DNA of 64,000 bases from Leptospira fletcheri (GCF_004769195.1 NZ_RQET01000009.1:62001-126000); one strand, 5' to 3'. Counted from the first letter of the stretch, positions 36,605 to 47,906 are shown. Notes: generated by a model not told the origin, from the letters alone. A program made the numbers and translations.

Positions 36605-37108
36605 ATGGAAACTCTTTATAGGGAATCCAGCGGGAGAATTTTCGATTTCCTATACAAGTACACTGGAAATCCGGAAGTCGCCTCCGACCTAATGCAGGAT
36701 ACTTTCTTGAATTTCTTCAAGAAATACGCCGATTCCGACCTCAATCGCGAACAGTCTCTAAAACTTTTGTATACGATCGCACGCAATCGTTCGATCAATC
36801 ATGCTAAAAAATTCTCCACCGTTCGGGAAACCGGAGCGGAGGATATGGGAGTGTTTCAGGAAAAGGGGCCGACATTCGTTCGCAAGGCCGAACTTTCGGA
36901 TCTGGAGTCCAGGCTAAAAGAATGCTTGGCGTTTTTACCGGAAGATGAACGTTACGCGGTCGTTTTAAAGAATATCGAGAATTACACTCTGGCGGATATC
37001 GCCGAGGTTATGGGAATTTCCGTCGCGACTGCCTCGCGTTTGGTGGTTCGTGCAACGGGGAAATTACTGGAAATCGCAAAAGAAAAACAGATCTTTCCCG
37101 GCAATTGA
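36605..37108 (+). CDS. ECF-type RNA polymerase sigma factor
   Basis: A 167-residue group 4 sigma factor. Region 2 includes FDFLYKYTGNPEVASDLMQDTFLNFFKKY and LLYTIARNRSINHAKK. Region 4 has a helix-turn-helix near 125-155 (ENYTLADIAEVMGISVATASRLVVRATGKL). The ATG at 36605 follows GGAGAG; an ATG at 36584 in frame lacks a good site. Its stop overlaps the start of the membrane-bound FecR-domain gene (TTGA), so the pair is a sigma/anti-sigma unit of the FecI-FecR type. Target promoters are unknown. Confidence 0.9.
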   Translation: METLYRESSGRIFDFLYKYTGNPEVASDLMQDTFLNFFKKYADSDLNREQSLKLLYTIARNRSINHAKKFSTVRETGAEDMGVFQEKGPTFVRKAELSDLESRLKECLAFLPEDERYAVVLKNIENYTLADIAEVMGISVATASRLVVRATGKLLEIAKEKQIFPGN

Positions 37109-38172
37109 GCCGGGGGAAAAAAGGGATCGATGAGTTTACGGGGATGAACGAAGAACAGGAAAATAAGATCAAGGAAGCGATCGAAGGGAAGTCCAACGAA
37201 CTTTCCGGGCCGATCCAGTCCTTGCATTCTTTGATCGGTAAGGCTTGGCCCGTCCCCGATTCCGACCTGCCTTCCTTCGAAGATCTGTACGGAAAGGCGC
37301 GCGGCTCCCGTGTTATTCCTTTGAACCGTCGCGTATGGTTTAGTTTGGCTGCCGCCCTAGTTTTGATCGCGCCGATTCTGTACTTATTTAAGTTCGGAAC
37401 GTTTACACATCCGACTCTTCCTAAATCCTCCATCTTAGTCACGAAAATCACGGGCAAGGTATATCTCTCCGCGACAGGATCGGCCGATCGATTAGTTTTG
37501 AACGAAGGCGAGACCGTGGGCAAAGGGCAGATCCTTCTTACGGACAAGGATTCTTCCGTTTTCCTTTCCGTATCGAAAGGGGAAGGAATTCTCTTGGGGT
37601 CGGCGACCAGATTCGAAATTCTCAACGATCCTAAAAAATCGTTTTACCTCCATTCGGGAAACGCCTTCGCCCATCTGCATAAGAATCTGAAAAAAGAGGA
37701 TTTCAGAATCTTCACTTCGAATGGACTCATTGAAGTCCGAGGAACGAAATTCTCCGTTTCGGAAATCGCCGGAACCGAAACCCAGGTTTCCGTGCTGGAA
37801 GGTAGGGTAGCGGCGATTCGGAAGGAAGGCGGGGATAGCGGGGAACAAGTATTGGAGCCCGGACAAAGGATCCGGTTGAGCAACAAGGGTTTTCAAAGAT
37901 CCTTCCTTTCCTCTTCCGAGCTGACGGAATTAGAAGCGGAGTTCCGACGTTTGAAAGTGGAGGATATTCCGAGAGATCCGAACAGATCTTTCTCCGATCG
38001 GGAAGAGCTTTTCAAGGAATTCCAACGATTGGAAAGGGTGATTATGACGGATAAAACCTCCTTGGAAGGAGTCATCATAGATATGGACGGGGAATTTATG
38101 TATCTCCAAACCTTGGAAAAGGAAATTCGAATTCCTCGGGATAGTGTCGAGGAAGTGATTCAAGTCCGATAG
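37105..38172 (+). CDS. FecR-domain membrane protein, likely anti-sigma factor
   Basis: A 355-residue single-span protein. The N-terminal cytosolic part (1-70) would bind the sigma factor. One helix (VWFSLAAALVLIAPILYLF, about 74-92) is followed by a periplasmic FecR domain (110-245): LVTKITGKVYLS, FEIL, FRIFTSNGLIEVRGTKFSVSE and TQVSVLEGRVAAI. The end is a short extra domain (SLEGVIIDMDGEFMYLQT). The TTG start overlaps the sigma factor stop and implies coupled translation; an ATG at 37144 is the alternative. No TonB receptor follows, so the classic ferric-citrate signal chain is not complete here. Confidence 0.82.
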   Translation: MSRGKKGIDEFTGMNEEQENKIKEAIEGKSNELSGPIQSLHSLIGKAWPVPDSDLPSFEDLYGKARGSRVIPLNRRVWFSLAAALVLIAPILYLFKFGTFTHPTLPKSSILVTKITGKVYLSATGSADRLVLNEGETVGKGQILLTDKDSSVFLSVSKGEGILLGSATRFEILNDPKKSFYLHSGNAFAHLHKNLKKEDFRIFTSNGLIEVRGTKFSVSEIAGTETQVSVLEGRVAAIRKEGGDSGEQVLEPGQRIRLSNKGFQRSFLSSSELTELEAEFRRLKVEDIPRDPNRSFSDREELFKEFQRLERVIMTDKTSLEGVIIDMDGEFMYLQTLEKEIRIPRDSVEEVIQVR

Positions 38173-38234
38173 ACCAGAAATATTTTTGACAAGAGGCAAT
38201 TTCTCCTGGAAGCTACCTAACTAAGGGAAATGTC

Positions 38235-38798
38235 ATGTCGGAAGTAACCCCGAATCCGTCTCAAAAGCCAGCGAAATACAAAAGGCATCTTGCCAACTAC
38301 CTGATCGATAAGGATTTTCAGTTACGATTCTTTCTGAATTTTTCGCTTCTCTTTCTTTTCGGATTATTGCTGACTCTGGGTTTTCTTTTCTGGACCCACT
38401 CCACGAAATACGATAAGGGTGTCGTATTTCGCCTGCGGGAGGACACCGTAAAAGTATACCAAAAAGGGTTCGAGTTCAAGGACGGAGAGGAAAAGGAGAA
38501 ATTCGTAGAACGGGAAATCGCTTTGCCCGACTACGATCATAGCCTCGACATGTTTACGATCCAATTCAAAGGGATCCTTTTGTTTTCGCTGCTATATCTT
38601 TTCATGTCCGCTATCTTCGTGATCGTCTATTCGCATAGGATGGCCGGCCCCATTTATAATATCAAAAAGAATCTAAGAGCCCTTTTAGCCGGAGAAGAAG
38701 TCGAGAAAATCCGATTACGTCAAGGGGACGAATTCCAGGAACTTGCCGACCTATTGAACAAAATCATCGATCAAAAGTCGCGGGAAAGGAAGCAGTAA
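38235..38798 (+). CDS. HAMP-domain membrane protein
   Basis: A 187-residue inner-membrane protein with two helices, FFLNFSLLFLFGLLLTLGFLFW (about 32-53) and GILLFSLLYLFMSAIFVIVYSH (about 113-134). They flank a short periplasmic loop. A HAMP-like segment (MAGPIYNIKKNLRALLAGEEVEKIRLRQGDEFQELADLLNKII) ends the protein. There is no kinase, cyclase or methyl-accepting output domain, so it may signal through a partner. It follows the FecR gene by 62 bases and precedes a DNA methyltransferase gene by 9. Confidence 0.78.
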   Translation: MSEVTPNPSQKPAKYKRHLANYLIDKDFQLRFFLNFSLLFLFGLLLTLGFLFWTHSTKYDKGVVFRLREDTVKVYQKGFEFKDGEEKEKFVEREIALPDYDHSLDMFTIQFKGILLFSLLYLFMSAIFVIVYSHRMAGPIYNIKKNLRALLAGEEVEKIRLRQGDEFQELADLLNKIIDQKSRERKQ

Positions 38799-38807
38799 GT
38801 CGCTCTT

Positions 38808-39899
38808 TTGAAGTTGGATTCTTTTCCACTCCTGGAAACATCTCATTCGTTTATCACCGGAGATTCACGGAAGATGAACTCGCTTGAGAAGGAAAGCGTC
38901 CATCTCGTCGTAACTTCTCCTCCTTATCCCATGGTGCAGATGTGGGACGGTTTATTCAAAAGCTGGGATGCGCAAACCGAGGATTATCTGAATCGGGAAG
39001 AGGGTAGGCTCGCTTTCGAAAGAATGCATTTGCAGTTGGATAAGGTTTGGAAGGGATGTTTTCGGGTCCTGAAAAACGGCGGTATCCTGGCCGTTAATAT
39101 CGGCGATGCGACAAGGAACTTGGGAAAAGAGTTCCAGCTTTATTCCAATCATTCCCGGATCCTGCAATCCTGTTTGAAATCCGGTTTTTCCTGTATGCCG
39201 GATATATTATGGAGAAAGCAGACGAATTCTCCGACGAAATTCATGGGCTCGGGAATGTTCCCGGTCGGCGCGTACGTCACCTACGAACACGAATATATTC
39301 TGCTTTTGAGAAAAGGCGGCAAGAGGGAATATTCCAAAGCGGAATCAGAATCCAGGCGAGAGAGCGCTTTCTTTTGGGAAGAAAGAAACAAATGGTTTTC
39401 CGATATCTGGGAGATCAAAGGCGAAAGGCAGGTCGCAAAAGATCTCGGAACTTCCAGGACCCGGACTGCGGCGTTTCCCTTGGAATTCGCATACAGGTTG
39501 ATCAATATGTTTTCCATCAAGGGAGATCTGGTCTTGGATCCGTTTCTCGGGACTGGGACGACCTCGTTGGCTGCGGCGATCGCGGGAAGGAACAGCATAG
39601 GCTTCGAAATCGAACCCGATATTTTGGAGATGGGAAAAAGAAGAATGGATCACTCCGTCGGGATCGCAAAGGAAGTGCTCGAACAGAGATGGAACGAACA
39701 TCTTTCCTTTCTATCTCTTCGTCGTAAGGACAAAGGAAAGCCCGCCTATTTGAACGAATTTTATTCCGTCCGAGTCGTTACGAATCAGGAACGAAAACTG
39801 AAATGGGACAAGCCCGTTAAAATCGAATGGTTCGCTCCTTTCGGATGCAAAATCGGATACGTTCCTTTTCACCCTAAAAACGGAAAAAAAAGCGGGTAA
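38808..39899 (+). CDS. Orphan site-specific DNA methyltransferase, beta class
   Basis: A 363-residue DNA methyltransferase. Motif IV is SPPY (residues 37-40) near the N-terminus and motif I is DPFLGTGTTSLAAA near 243, the permuted order of beta-class enzymes. SPPY is usual for N4-cytosine enzymes, though some N6-adenine enzymes share it. No restriction gene is adjacent, so it is an orphan. L. interrogans has a known orphan enzyme making N4-methylcytosine at CTAG; this may be its counterpart, which is inference. The start is a TTG at 38808 with a distant AAGGA. A strong terminator begins inside its last codons. Confidence 0.87.
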   Translation: MKLDSFPLLETSHSFITGDSRKMNSLEKESVHLVVTSPPYPMVQMWDGLFKSWDAQTEDYLNREEGRLAFERMHLQLDKVWKGCFRVLKNGGILAVNIGDATRNLGKEFQLYSNHSRILQSCLKSGFSCMPDILWRKQTNSPTKFMGSGMFPVGAYVTYEHEYILLLRKGGKREYSKAESESRRESAFFWEERNKWFSDIWEIKGERQVAKDLGTSRTRTAAFPLEFAYRLINMFSIKGDLVLDPFLGTGTTSLAAAIAGRNSIGFEIEPDILEMGKRRMDHSVGIAKEVLEQRWNEHLSFLSLRRKDKGKPAYLNEFYSVRVVTNQERKLKWDKPVKIEWFAPFGCKIGYVPFHPKNGKKSG

Positions 39900-39921
39900 C
39901 TCCGAAGTTACTTGCTTTTTT
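39886..39921 (+). terminator. Intrinsic terminator overlapping the methyltransferase stop
   Basis: A 16-bp stem: AAAAAAGCGGGTAACT pairs with AGTTACTTGCTTTTTT through two G-U pairs around loop CCGA, followed by TTCC. It is the strongest terminator in the window and includes the last codons and stop codon of the methyltransferase. Confidence 0.85.
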
Positions 39922-39969
39922 CCGACGGATCGATACTTAAAATTCCTCCGAAACGAGAGGTTTAAGAAG

Positions 39970-40698
39970 TTGGACCGCAAAAATAAGATATTGACCTTAA
40001 TGGCTTTCCTATTGTCGATCGGATCTTCAGCAATGGAAGCCGCGGACGAAGTCGCTGTCGTTCTGTTCGTGACAGGCGAGGCGTCCTATTCCCAGCGTGG
40101 AAAAAAGGGGAAGGTTTCGAAGAATCTCGTTTTGGGCAAAGAGGATACGCTGGATACTTCGAACGGAAGAGTGGACCTCCAGGTAGGTTCTAGCGCCGTG
40201 ATACGCGTGGCTCCTTTCAGTAAAATTAAGATTTCCGAATTATCTTCTACCTCTAAGGACAATTCCTCCACGGTGGAATTGGTTTCCGGAAAGATATTCG
40301 CGAAGGTGGATAAAAGTCCACGCAAAGAGAATTTTACGGTGACTTCCGCCTCGTACACTGCCGGTGTCCGCGGGACGCAATTCGTAATCAGTGAAGAACC
40401 GAAGGGGAGCAATCCGCAGGCTCACGAACACTCGGATATTCCCGACGGAATCTTCGTCAAAGAGGGGGAAGTCGGCGTTTCGTCCTCCGCAGGTAGAGAT
40501 TTTTCCCTGAATGCGGACGAACAAGCGGTCCAGTCGCAGGAAGGACTTTTGAAACAACCTTTGGCGGAATTCATGAAGGAAAAAATGAGAGTCATGGACC
40601 AGTTCAAAAAGTTGAGCGACGAAAATTACCAACTCTTAAAGGAACAGAAATTGAAAAACCAGCAATTGCTGGAGTCCACGAAGTCGGGGATCAAATAG
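39970..40698 (+). CDS. Exported FecR-domain protein
   Basis: A 242-residue protein with an N-terminal signal (NKILTLMAFLLSIGSSAMEAAD). The FecR beta-domain follows: VVLFVTGEASYSQRGKKGKVS, LDTSNGRVDLQVGSSAVIRVAPFSKI, VELVSGKIFAKVDK, YTAGVRGTQFVISEE and FVKEGEVGVSS. A charged coiled coil (about 195-242) ends it. Unlike the FecR gene at 37105 it has no transmembrane anti-sigma part, so it is a periplasmic structural or binding protein. The start is TTG at 39970. Its stop region overlaps the convergent MazF gene by 8 bases. Confidence 0.8.
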   Translation: MDRKNKILTLMAFLLSIGSSAMEAADEVAVVLFVTGEASYSQRGKKGKVSKNLVLGKEDTLDTSNGRVDLQVGSSAVIRVAPFSKIKISELSSTSKDNSSTVELVSGKIFAKVDKSPRKENFTVTSASYTAGVRGTQFVISEEPKGSNPQAHEHSDIPDGIFVKEGEVGVSSSAGRDFSLNADEQAVQSQEGLLKQPLAEFMKEKMRVMDQFKKLSDENYQLLKEQKLKNQQLLESTKSGIK

Positions 40699-41017
40699 CC
40701 ACCAACATTTCCTGGAGAATCTGTTTGATCTTGTGAACCGTTTTGGATTCGATTTTACCGAGTTTCTTGACTAAGCGGAGCTTATCCAAGGTACGAATTT
40801 GATCCAAAACCACCCAACCCTTTTTGCCTTGGAATGTCAGCTCGACTCTCGTCGGATAGGGATGCGATTTGGTGGTCATGGGGGCTACGATCACCGTTTC
40901 GATAAACCGATTCATTTCGTTCGGCGAGACAATCACACAAGGCCGAGATTTTTGAATCTCATGTCCTATCGTTGGATCTAAGTTTACGAGGTATACTTCA
41001 TATTGGGCAATCACCAT
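40691..41017 (-). CDS. mazF: MazF/PemK-family toxin
   Basis: A 108-residue endoribonuclease toxin that cuts mRNA. Family marks are YEVYLVNLDPTIGHEIQKSRPCVIVSPNEMNR, the TVIVAPMTTK strand, and GWVVLDQIRTLDKLRLVKKLGKI, all typical of the MazF/PemK fold. The start at 41017 has AAGG 7 bases upstream, within the end of the antitoxin gene; a TTG at 41023 is less likely. The two genes nearly overlap, antitoxin first. Leptospira has a classic related pair named chpIK. Confidence 0.93.
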   Translation of the reverse strand: MVIAQYEVYLVNLDPTIGHEIQKSRPCVIVSPNEMNRFIETVIVAPMTTKSHPYPTRVELTFQGKKGWVVLDQIRTLDKLRLVKKLGKIESKTVHKIKQILQEMLVAI

Positions 41018-41259
41018 TCCCAATCCTTGCCGGACAGATCTAAGGAATCGGGGACCAGAAGTTTGTCTTCGTTGTTAGAAGACATTTCTTTGAATCGTTT
41101 TTCCCAGCCGTCTCTCGGTTTGGATTTTACAGGGATGATCATAATTTTGCCTTTGTCGATCTTCAACTCCACTTCCTCTCCTATCTGACATTCTTCTAAA
41201 ATCGCTTTTGGGATCCGAATCCCCTTGGAATTCCCGATTTGAATGACGGACGCGCGCAT
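41011..41259 (-). CDS. mazE: MazE/AbrB-family antitoxin
   Basis: An 82-residue antitoxin. The N-terminal AbrB-type swapped-hairpin DNA-binding part is MRASVIQIGNSKGIRIPKAILEECQIGEEVELKIDKGKIMI. The C-terminal tail (DGWEKRFKEMSSNNEDKLLV and DWEW) would cover the toxin's active site. The AbrB part probably binds the repeats just upstream of the start, giving autoregulation. It is translated before and slightly overlapping the toxin. Confidence 0.92.
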   Translation of the reverse strand: MRASVIQIGNSKGIRIPKAILEECQIGEEVELKIDKGKIMIIPVKSKPRDGWEKRFKEMSSNNEDKLLVPDSLDLSGKDWEW

Positions 41260-41260
41260 G

Positions 41261-41279
41261 GTAATTATTATGTAATTAC
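41261..41279. promoter_or_regulatory. Probable MazE operator
   Basis: Two near-identical 8-mers, GTAATTAT (41261) and GTAATTAC (41272), are separated by 3 bases. GTAATTAC is itself a palindrome. They lie directly before the antitoxin ATG, where MazE/AbrB proteins usually bind. The link to MazE is inference. Confidence 0.5.
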
Positions 41280-41450
41280 TTGGGGCTTTGTCAATACTAT
41301 TCTGGTCGGATCCGTGAACTTACAGATTCCATGTCCTAGAAATTCTCTTCCGGGAGTGAAATTTAGGGAAGTCGACGGATTTTTTGCTTTGAATAGCGCG
41401 GTCCCGCGGGAGCGGGAGTCGCCCTTCCTTCTTCTTTTTTGCTTGCCTAA

Positions 41451-41473
41451 ATCAAGATATCTTGATATCAAGA
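41451..41473. promoter_or_regulatory. Overlapping palindromes upstream of the methyl-cycle operon
   Basis: Two perfect palindromes share a half site: ATCAAGATATCTTGAT (41451-41466) and TCTTGATATCAAGA (41460-41473). They end 4 bases before the GTG start of the ArsR-type regulator, so binding would block initiation or translation. The form, an ATCAAG/CTTGAT dyad, resembles what I recall of SahR sites that control methionine-cycle genes. Confidence 0.75.
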
Positions 41474-41477
41474 AAAA

Positions 41478-42520
41478 GTGGCGAAAACGGGAGAAATTCT
41501 GGATTTCCAGCAAGGGACTGGGTCGAAAACCGAAAATAGAATCGCGGTTCCTTCCAGAACCAAGGAAGAAGCTCTTTCTTCAAAACATGTTCTAGCCGCT
41601 TTGAAGGCGGTTTCCGATGAAACTCGGATTCGGATCTTACTCGTTCTTTCTATTGCACCCTTGAATGTCCAGGAAGTGACGGAAGTTCTTTCGATGGGAC
41701 AATCTCGAATTTCGAGACACCTGAAAATCCTTTTGGACGCCGGATTTCTGGACTCTCAAAGGGAAGGTTCTTGGGTGTACTATAAGGTGAAAGATGATGG
41801 GGCGACACACCATTTTTCCGCCGAGATTTTTTCGGTGATCAGCCGTTACGAAAAACAACTGACTCATTCCGTCCAAGACGCGGCAAAAGCGAAAGAGATT
41901 CTGAAGCAACGGGGCCTAAAGACCGCGCGCTATTTCGATTTTGTCGCGAAGAATTGGGAATCCCTCCAAAGGGACGTCTTGGACCCGGTTTTATATAGAA
42001 AGAAGATATTACAGCTTCTACCGGACTCTTTGGTTCGGACTTTGGATATGGGTTGCGGTCCGGGCGGACTGATTCCGTATCTTCTGACCAAGAGTCGCGA
42101 GATCGTCGGGATCGATTCCTCGGAAAGTATGATCCGGGAAGCGAGCGATTCTTTTTTAAATAATCCTAATGTTCGTTTCATCGCCTCCGATCTCGAGCTA
42201 TTGCCTTCGGAGTTGGATTCGTCCGCCGATGCCGCAGTTGCGTCGATGGTTCTCCATCATATTTCGAATCCTCCCAAGGCGATGAAGGAAATCCATAGAG
42301 CCCTGAAAGAGGACGGAACGTTCATCATCGTGGATCTGAAAAAACACACCCAGGAGTTTATGCGGGATAGTTTTGCGGATTTGTGGCTCGGATTCGAACC
42401 GGAACTAGTATCCGAATGGCTGGAAAATTCGGGCTTCGGAATCCATTCCATAGAAGAGATAGAAACCCAGAAATACTTCAAAGTATTGATTATAAAAGCT
42501 AAGAAAAAAGGAGGACGATA

Positions 42521-42521
<1 letters not shown>
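41478..42521 (+). CDS. SahR-like ArsR-family regulator fused to a methyltransferase domain
   Basis: A 347-residue protein. Residues 32-120 form an ArsR-type winged helix ([17 protein letters not shown] ... [30 protein letters not shown]) without the usual metal-binding cysteines. Residues 160-347 form a SAM-dependent methyltransferase-like domain with [14 protein letters not shown] near 190 and [20 protein letters not shown]. It is first of an operon with ahcY and metH, so the second domain is probably the S-adenosylhomocysteine/SAM sensor and the protein a SahR-like repressor. The GTG start follows the palindromes. Whether it has enzyme activity is unknown. Confidence 0.87.
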
Positions 42522-43834
<1,313 letters not shown>

Positions 43835-43858
43835 ACGGATTCCGAAGGGGGGTAAGCC

Positions 43859-44158
43859 TTGGCATATGTAGTGACCGAGCCTTGCAGAGGCTGTAAGTAT
43901 ACCTATTGTGCCGCGGTTTGCCCCGTGGAAGCCTTTCGGGAAGGAGAGGATTTCGTCCTGATCGATCCCGAGGTTTGTATCGATTGCAACGCTTGCCGGA
44001 AGGAATGTCCGGCGAACGCAATTTTCCCCGAAGATGAAGTTCCTTCGGTTTGGAAAGAATGGATCCGTAAAAACGACCTGGAGTCGAAAACGTTGCCGAC
44101 AATCCGGGATTTAAAGCAACCGCTGCTGAAAGAACCCTGCAATATTAATACATTATGA
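43859..44158 (+). CDS. fdxA: Seven-iron ferredoxin, FdxA-like
   Basis: A 99-residue ferredoxin. Its eight cysteines are C9, C12, C17, C21, C40, C43, C46 and C50, matching the FdxA/Azotobacter FdI layout ([14 protein letters not shown] then [12 protein letters not shown]): C9, C17 and C50 for a [3Fe-4S] cluster and C21, C40, C43 and C46 for [4Fe-4S]. It starts at TTG 43859 after GGGGGTAAGCC, and its stop overlaps the metH ATG (ATGA). Its place between ahcY and metH suggests it donates electrons for MetH reactivation, a job done by flavodoxin in E. coli. That role is inference. Confidence 0.92.
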   Translation: MAYVVTEPCRGCKYTYCAAVCPVEAFREGEDFVLIDPEVCIDCNACRKECPANAIFPEDEVPSVWKEWIRKNDLESKTLPTIRDLKQPLLKEPCNINTL

Positions 44159-47100
44159 AAAATCAATTTTCCTTATACACCAATCCGAGCGCCCAAGAAC
44201 TGATTTCCCAGTTGAAAGACCGTATTCTCGTTTTGGACGGCGCGATGGGCACCATGATTCAAAGGTATAACCTTACGGAAGCCGATTACCGGGGGGAACG
44301 TTTTACCGATCATTCCTTTTCCTTAAAAGGAAATAACGACCTTCTAGTTCTTACCAGACCGGAAATCATCGAGGAAATCCATTTGAAATTCCTCGAAGCG
44401 GGCGCGAATATCGTCGAGACGAATACCTTCAACGCGAATAATATCTCTCAGGCGGATTATCTGACTCAAACGCTTGTGGACGAGATCAATCGTGCGGCGG
44501 TAAGTGTCGCGAAATCTGCCATTCGGAAGTTCAAGGAAAAGAATCCTTCTCGGCCGGTGTTTCTCGCGGGGGCGTTCGGTCCCACGAACAAAACCTTGTC
44601 CCTGTCCCCGGACGTGAACAACCCTGCCTTTAGAGCGGTTACATTCGACGAGCTCGTGGAAACTTTCTACGAACAAGTCAGAGCCTTGGTGGAAGAAGGA
44701 GTCGATATTCTCCTTCCGGAAACAAACATAGATACTCTGAACCTAAAAGCGGCCATTTTTGCCATCGAAAACGTCTTCGAAGATCTGAAGGTTCGGCTTC
44801 CGGTTTCCTTGTCCGTTACGATTACGGACGCTTCGGGAAGAACTCTTTCCGGCCAAACCATAGAAGCTTTTTACAATTCCATCCGTCATGCGAACCCTCT
44901 TTCCGTAGGCATCAATTGCGCGTTAGGCGCCGCCGAGATGCGACCTTACATAGAGGAATTATCCAAAATCGCAGATTGTTTCATCAGTTGTTATCCGAAT
45001 GCAGGGTTGCCGAACGCATTCGGGGGTTACGATCAGACTCCCGAAGAGTTCGGGGGCTTTATCGGGGAATTTGCGTCCTCGGGCTGGTTGAATATCGCGG
45101 GAGGCTGTTGCGGAACCACTCCCGAGCATATATCCGCCGCAGCCGGCGCGGTTCAAGAATGTGGTCCCAGAAAAATTCCGGAAATAGGGGACTACACTCG
45201 GCTTTCCGGGTTGGAACCTTTAAATCTGACTCAGGATAAGGGTTTTATTATGGTCGGGGAAAGGACGAACGTAACCGGTTCCCCGAAATTTAAGAAGCTG
45301 ATTCTGGAAGGAAACTTCGAGGAAGCGGTCGCCGTCGCTCTCCAACAAGTGGAAGCCGGAGCCAATATCATAGATATCAATTTCGACGAAGCCCTCTTGG
45401 ACGGCGAAGCATCCATGAGAGAATTCTTGAATTTGATCGCCGTCGAACCGGATATCGCGAAAGTCCCGTTTATGATCGACAGTTCGAAGTGGTCGGTTCT
45501 GGAGGCGGGCTTGAAATGCATCCAGGGGAAACCGATCGTAAACTCGATCTCCCTGAAAGAAGGCGAGGAAAAATTCCTGGCCCAGGCTCGATTGGTGAGA
45601 AGATACGGAGCCGCGGTCATCGTCATGGCCTTCGACGAACAGGGCCAAGCCGCGAGTAAGGACGATAAGGTTCGGATTTGTGTTCGGGCCTTCCGATTAC
45701 TGACGGAAAAGGCGGATTTCCCCGCATCCGATATCGTTTTCGATCCGAATATTCTGACTGTCGGAACGGGTATCGAGGAGCATAATAATTACGCTCTGGA
45801 TTTCATAGAGGCGGTCCGCGAGATTAAAGCCTTGTGTCCCGGCGCGAAAATAAGCGGAGGCTTGAGTAATATTTCCTTTTCGTTCCGCGGAAACAATCCT
45901 GTTAGAGAAGCGATGCACGCCGCATTTTTGTACCATGCGATCCGAGTCGGAATGGATATGGCCATCGTTAACGCAGGTATGTTGGCTGTTTACGAGGAGA
46001 TTCCCAAAGAACTTCTTATTCTAGTCGAGGACGTTCTTTTGAATCGCCGCCCCGATGCGACCGAGAGATTGATCGACTTTGCGGAAACCGTAAAGGCCGG
46101 TGAAAAAACGGACAAGAAAGAGGACGTGTGGAGATCGGGCTCGGTGGAACAAAGGCTCGAACACGCGCTCGTCAAAGGAGTCGTAGAATACATAGAGCAG
46201 GATACCGAGGAAGCTCGGGTGAAGTACGAATCCCCTCTGCAAGTGATAGAAGGGCCCATGATGGACGGGATGCGGGTTGTAGGAGATCTATTCGGTTCCG
46301 GAAAGATGTTCCTTCCCCAGGTGGTCAAAAGCGCCCGAGTGATGAAAAAGGCTGTCGCTTATCTTTTACCGTTCATGGAAGAGGAAAATCGGAAACGGGA
46401 GCAGGCGTCGCAGAAACCTAAATTCCTGATCGCGACGGTAAAGGGAGACGTGCACGATATCGGAAAGAATATCGTATCCGTCGTGTTGGCCTGCAACAAT
46501 TACGAAGTGATCGATTTGGGAGTGATGGTTCCTTGCGAGAGAATTCTGGAGGAAGCGAAAGCGCATCGCGCGGACGTAGTCGGTCTTTCCGGTTTGATCA
46601 CGCCTTCCTTGGACGAGATGGTGCACGTCGCTTCCGAAATGGAGAGGCTCGGCTTTCAGGTACCTTTGCTGATCGGTGGAGCTACGACGAGTTCCGCACA
46701 CACTGCGGTAAAGATCGCGGAGAAGTATTCCAACCCGGTCGTGCATGTGATCGACGCATCCCGTGTAGTCAACGTCGTAGGTAAACTGTTGAATCCTTCC
46801 TTGAAGGTAGAATACGTAAAGCAGATCCGCGAGGATCAAAAGGCGCAAAGGGAAATCTATTTCGGAACGAGGAGCGAACGGAAACTCGTGTCCATCGAAT
46901 CGGCAAGGGAAAATCGTCTCAAGACCGATTGGCAAACTTCGAAGATCCGAAAACCGAATCTGACTGGAGTCAAAGTTTTTGACGGAAGCGTTTCCTTGGA
47001 GGAACTGGTTCCGTACATAGATTGGTCCCCTTTCTTTCAAGCTTGGGAATTAAAAGGAAGATTTCCTTCGATCTTGGAAAGTGAAATCTACGGAAAGCAA

Positions 47101-47892
47101 GCACGCGAATTGTATGCGGATGCACAGAAACTTTTAGACGATATCGTAAAGAACAAGCGCTATCAGGCAAAAGGGGTAATCGGTATCTTTCCCGCTAACA
47201 GTGTCGGGGACGATATAGAAGTCTACGAGGACGAGACTCGGGCGAAACTTCTGACAGTCTTTCACACCTTGCGCCAACAGATCTCCAAGGAAGGAAAGGA
47301 CGAACCCAATTACTGCTTATCCGATTTCATCGCTCCCAAGAGTTCCGGAAAAATCGATTATATCGGCGGCTTTGCTGTGACCGCGGGTCACGGTGTGGAG
47401 GAATTCGCCAAGTCTTTCGACGAGAAACTGGACGATTATAGTTCCATCATGGCCAAGGCGCTAGGCGATAGATTGGCGGAAGCTTTTGCAGAATACATGC
47501 ATTTGAAGGTTCGTAAGGAATTCTGGGGTTACGCTTCGGAAGAAAATCTACCCTTGGAAGATTTGATTCGGGAGAAATACAGAGGAATCCGCCCGGCGGC
47601 AGGATATCCTGCAAGTCCGGATCACACCGAAAAACGCACCCTCTTCGATCTATTGCAGGTGGAAAAGAGTACCGGAATCCGATTGACGGAACATTTTGCA
47701 ATGTGGCCGGCCAGCTCGGTCAGCGGACTCTATTTTGCCCATCCGGAATCGAAATATTTCGCCGTGGCAAAGATTGATCGGGATCAGATCGAAGAGTATG
47801 CGAAGCGTAAGAACAAATCGGTACCGGAGATCGAAAAATGGCTTTCTCCCAACCTTTCTTACGATCCCAAAGAGCCGGTTCCGACAGTCTAA
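44155..47892 (+). CDS. metH: Cobalamin-dependent methionine synthase
   Basis: A full-length 1245-residue MetH in all four modules. The homocysteine module (1-330) has Zn ligands C255 and C318/C319 ([11 protein letters not shown]). The folate module is at 360-620. The cobalamin module carries DVHDIG (765-770, His767 being the lower ligand). The activation domain (about 920-1245) has [18 protein letters not shown] for SAM. It methylates homocysteine from methyl-tetrahydrofolate. It overlaps the ferredoxin stop. Repression by the upstream SahR-like regulator is likely for the whole operon. Confidence 0.97.
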   Translation: MKNQFSLYTNPSAQELISQLKDRILVLDGAMGTMIQRYNLTEADYRGERFTDHSFSLKGNNDLLVLTRPEIIEEIHLKFLEAGANIVETNTFNANNISQADYLTQTLVDEINRAAVSVAKSAIRKFKEKNPSRPVFLAGAFGPTNKTLSLSPDVNNPAFRAVTFDELVETFYEQVRALVEEGVDILLPETNIDTLNLKAAIFAIENVFEDLKVRLPVSLSVTITDASGRTLSGQTIEAFYNSIRHANPLSVGINCALGAAEMRPYIEELSKIADCFISCYPNAGLPNAFGGYDQTPEEFGGFIGEFASSGWLNIAGGCCGTTPEHISAAAGAVQECGPRKIPEIGDYTRLSGLEPLNLTQDKGFIMVGERTNVTGSPKFKKLILEGNFEEAVAVALQQVEAGANIIDINFDEALLDGEASMREFLNLIAVEPDIAKVPFMIDSSKWSVLEAGLKCIQGKPIVNSISLKEGEEKFLAQARLVRRYGAAVIVMAFDEQGQAASKDDKVRICVRAFRLLTEKADFPASDIVFDPNILTVGTGIEEHNNYALDFIEAVREIKALCPGAKISGGLSNISFSFRGNNPVREAMHAAFLYHAIRVGMDMAIVNAGMLAVYEEIPKELLILVEDVLLNRRPDATERLIDFAETVKAGEKTDKKEDVWRSGSVEQRLEHALVKGVVEYIEQDTEEARVKYESPLQVIEGPMMDGMRVVGDLFGSGKMFLPQVVKSARVMKKAVAYLLPFMEEENRKREQASQKPKFLIATVKGDVHDIGKNIVSVVLACNNYEVIDLGVMVPCERILEEAKAHRADVVGLSGLITPSLDEMVHVASEMERLGFQVPLLIGGATTSSAHTAVKIAEKYSNPVVHVIDASRVVNVVGKLLNPSLKVEYVKQIREDQKAQREIYFGTRSERKLVSIESARENRLKTDWQTSKIRKPNLTGVKVFDGSVSLEELVPYIDWSPFFQAWELKGRFPSILESEIYGKQARELYADAQKLLDDIVKNKRYQAKGVIGIFPANSVGDDIEVYEDETRAKLLTVFHTLRQQISKEGKDEPNYCLSDFIAPKSSGKIDYIGGFAVTAGHGVEEFAKSFDEKLDDYSSIMAKALGDRLAEAFAEYMHLKVRKEFWGYASEENLPLEDLIREKYRGIRPAAGYPASPDHTEKRTLFDLLQVEKSTGIRLTEHFAMWPASSVSGLYFAHPESKYFAVAKIDRDQIEEYAKRKNKSVPEIEKWLSPNLSYDPKEPVPTV

Positions 47893-47906
47893 AAAAAGAG
47901 GGGCTC

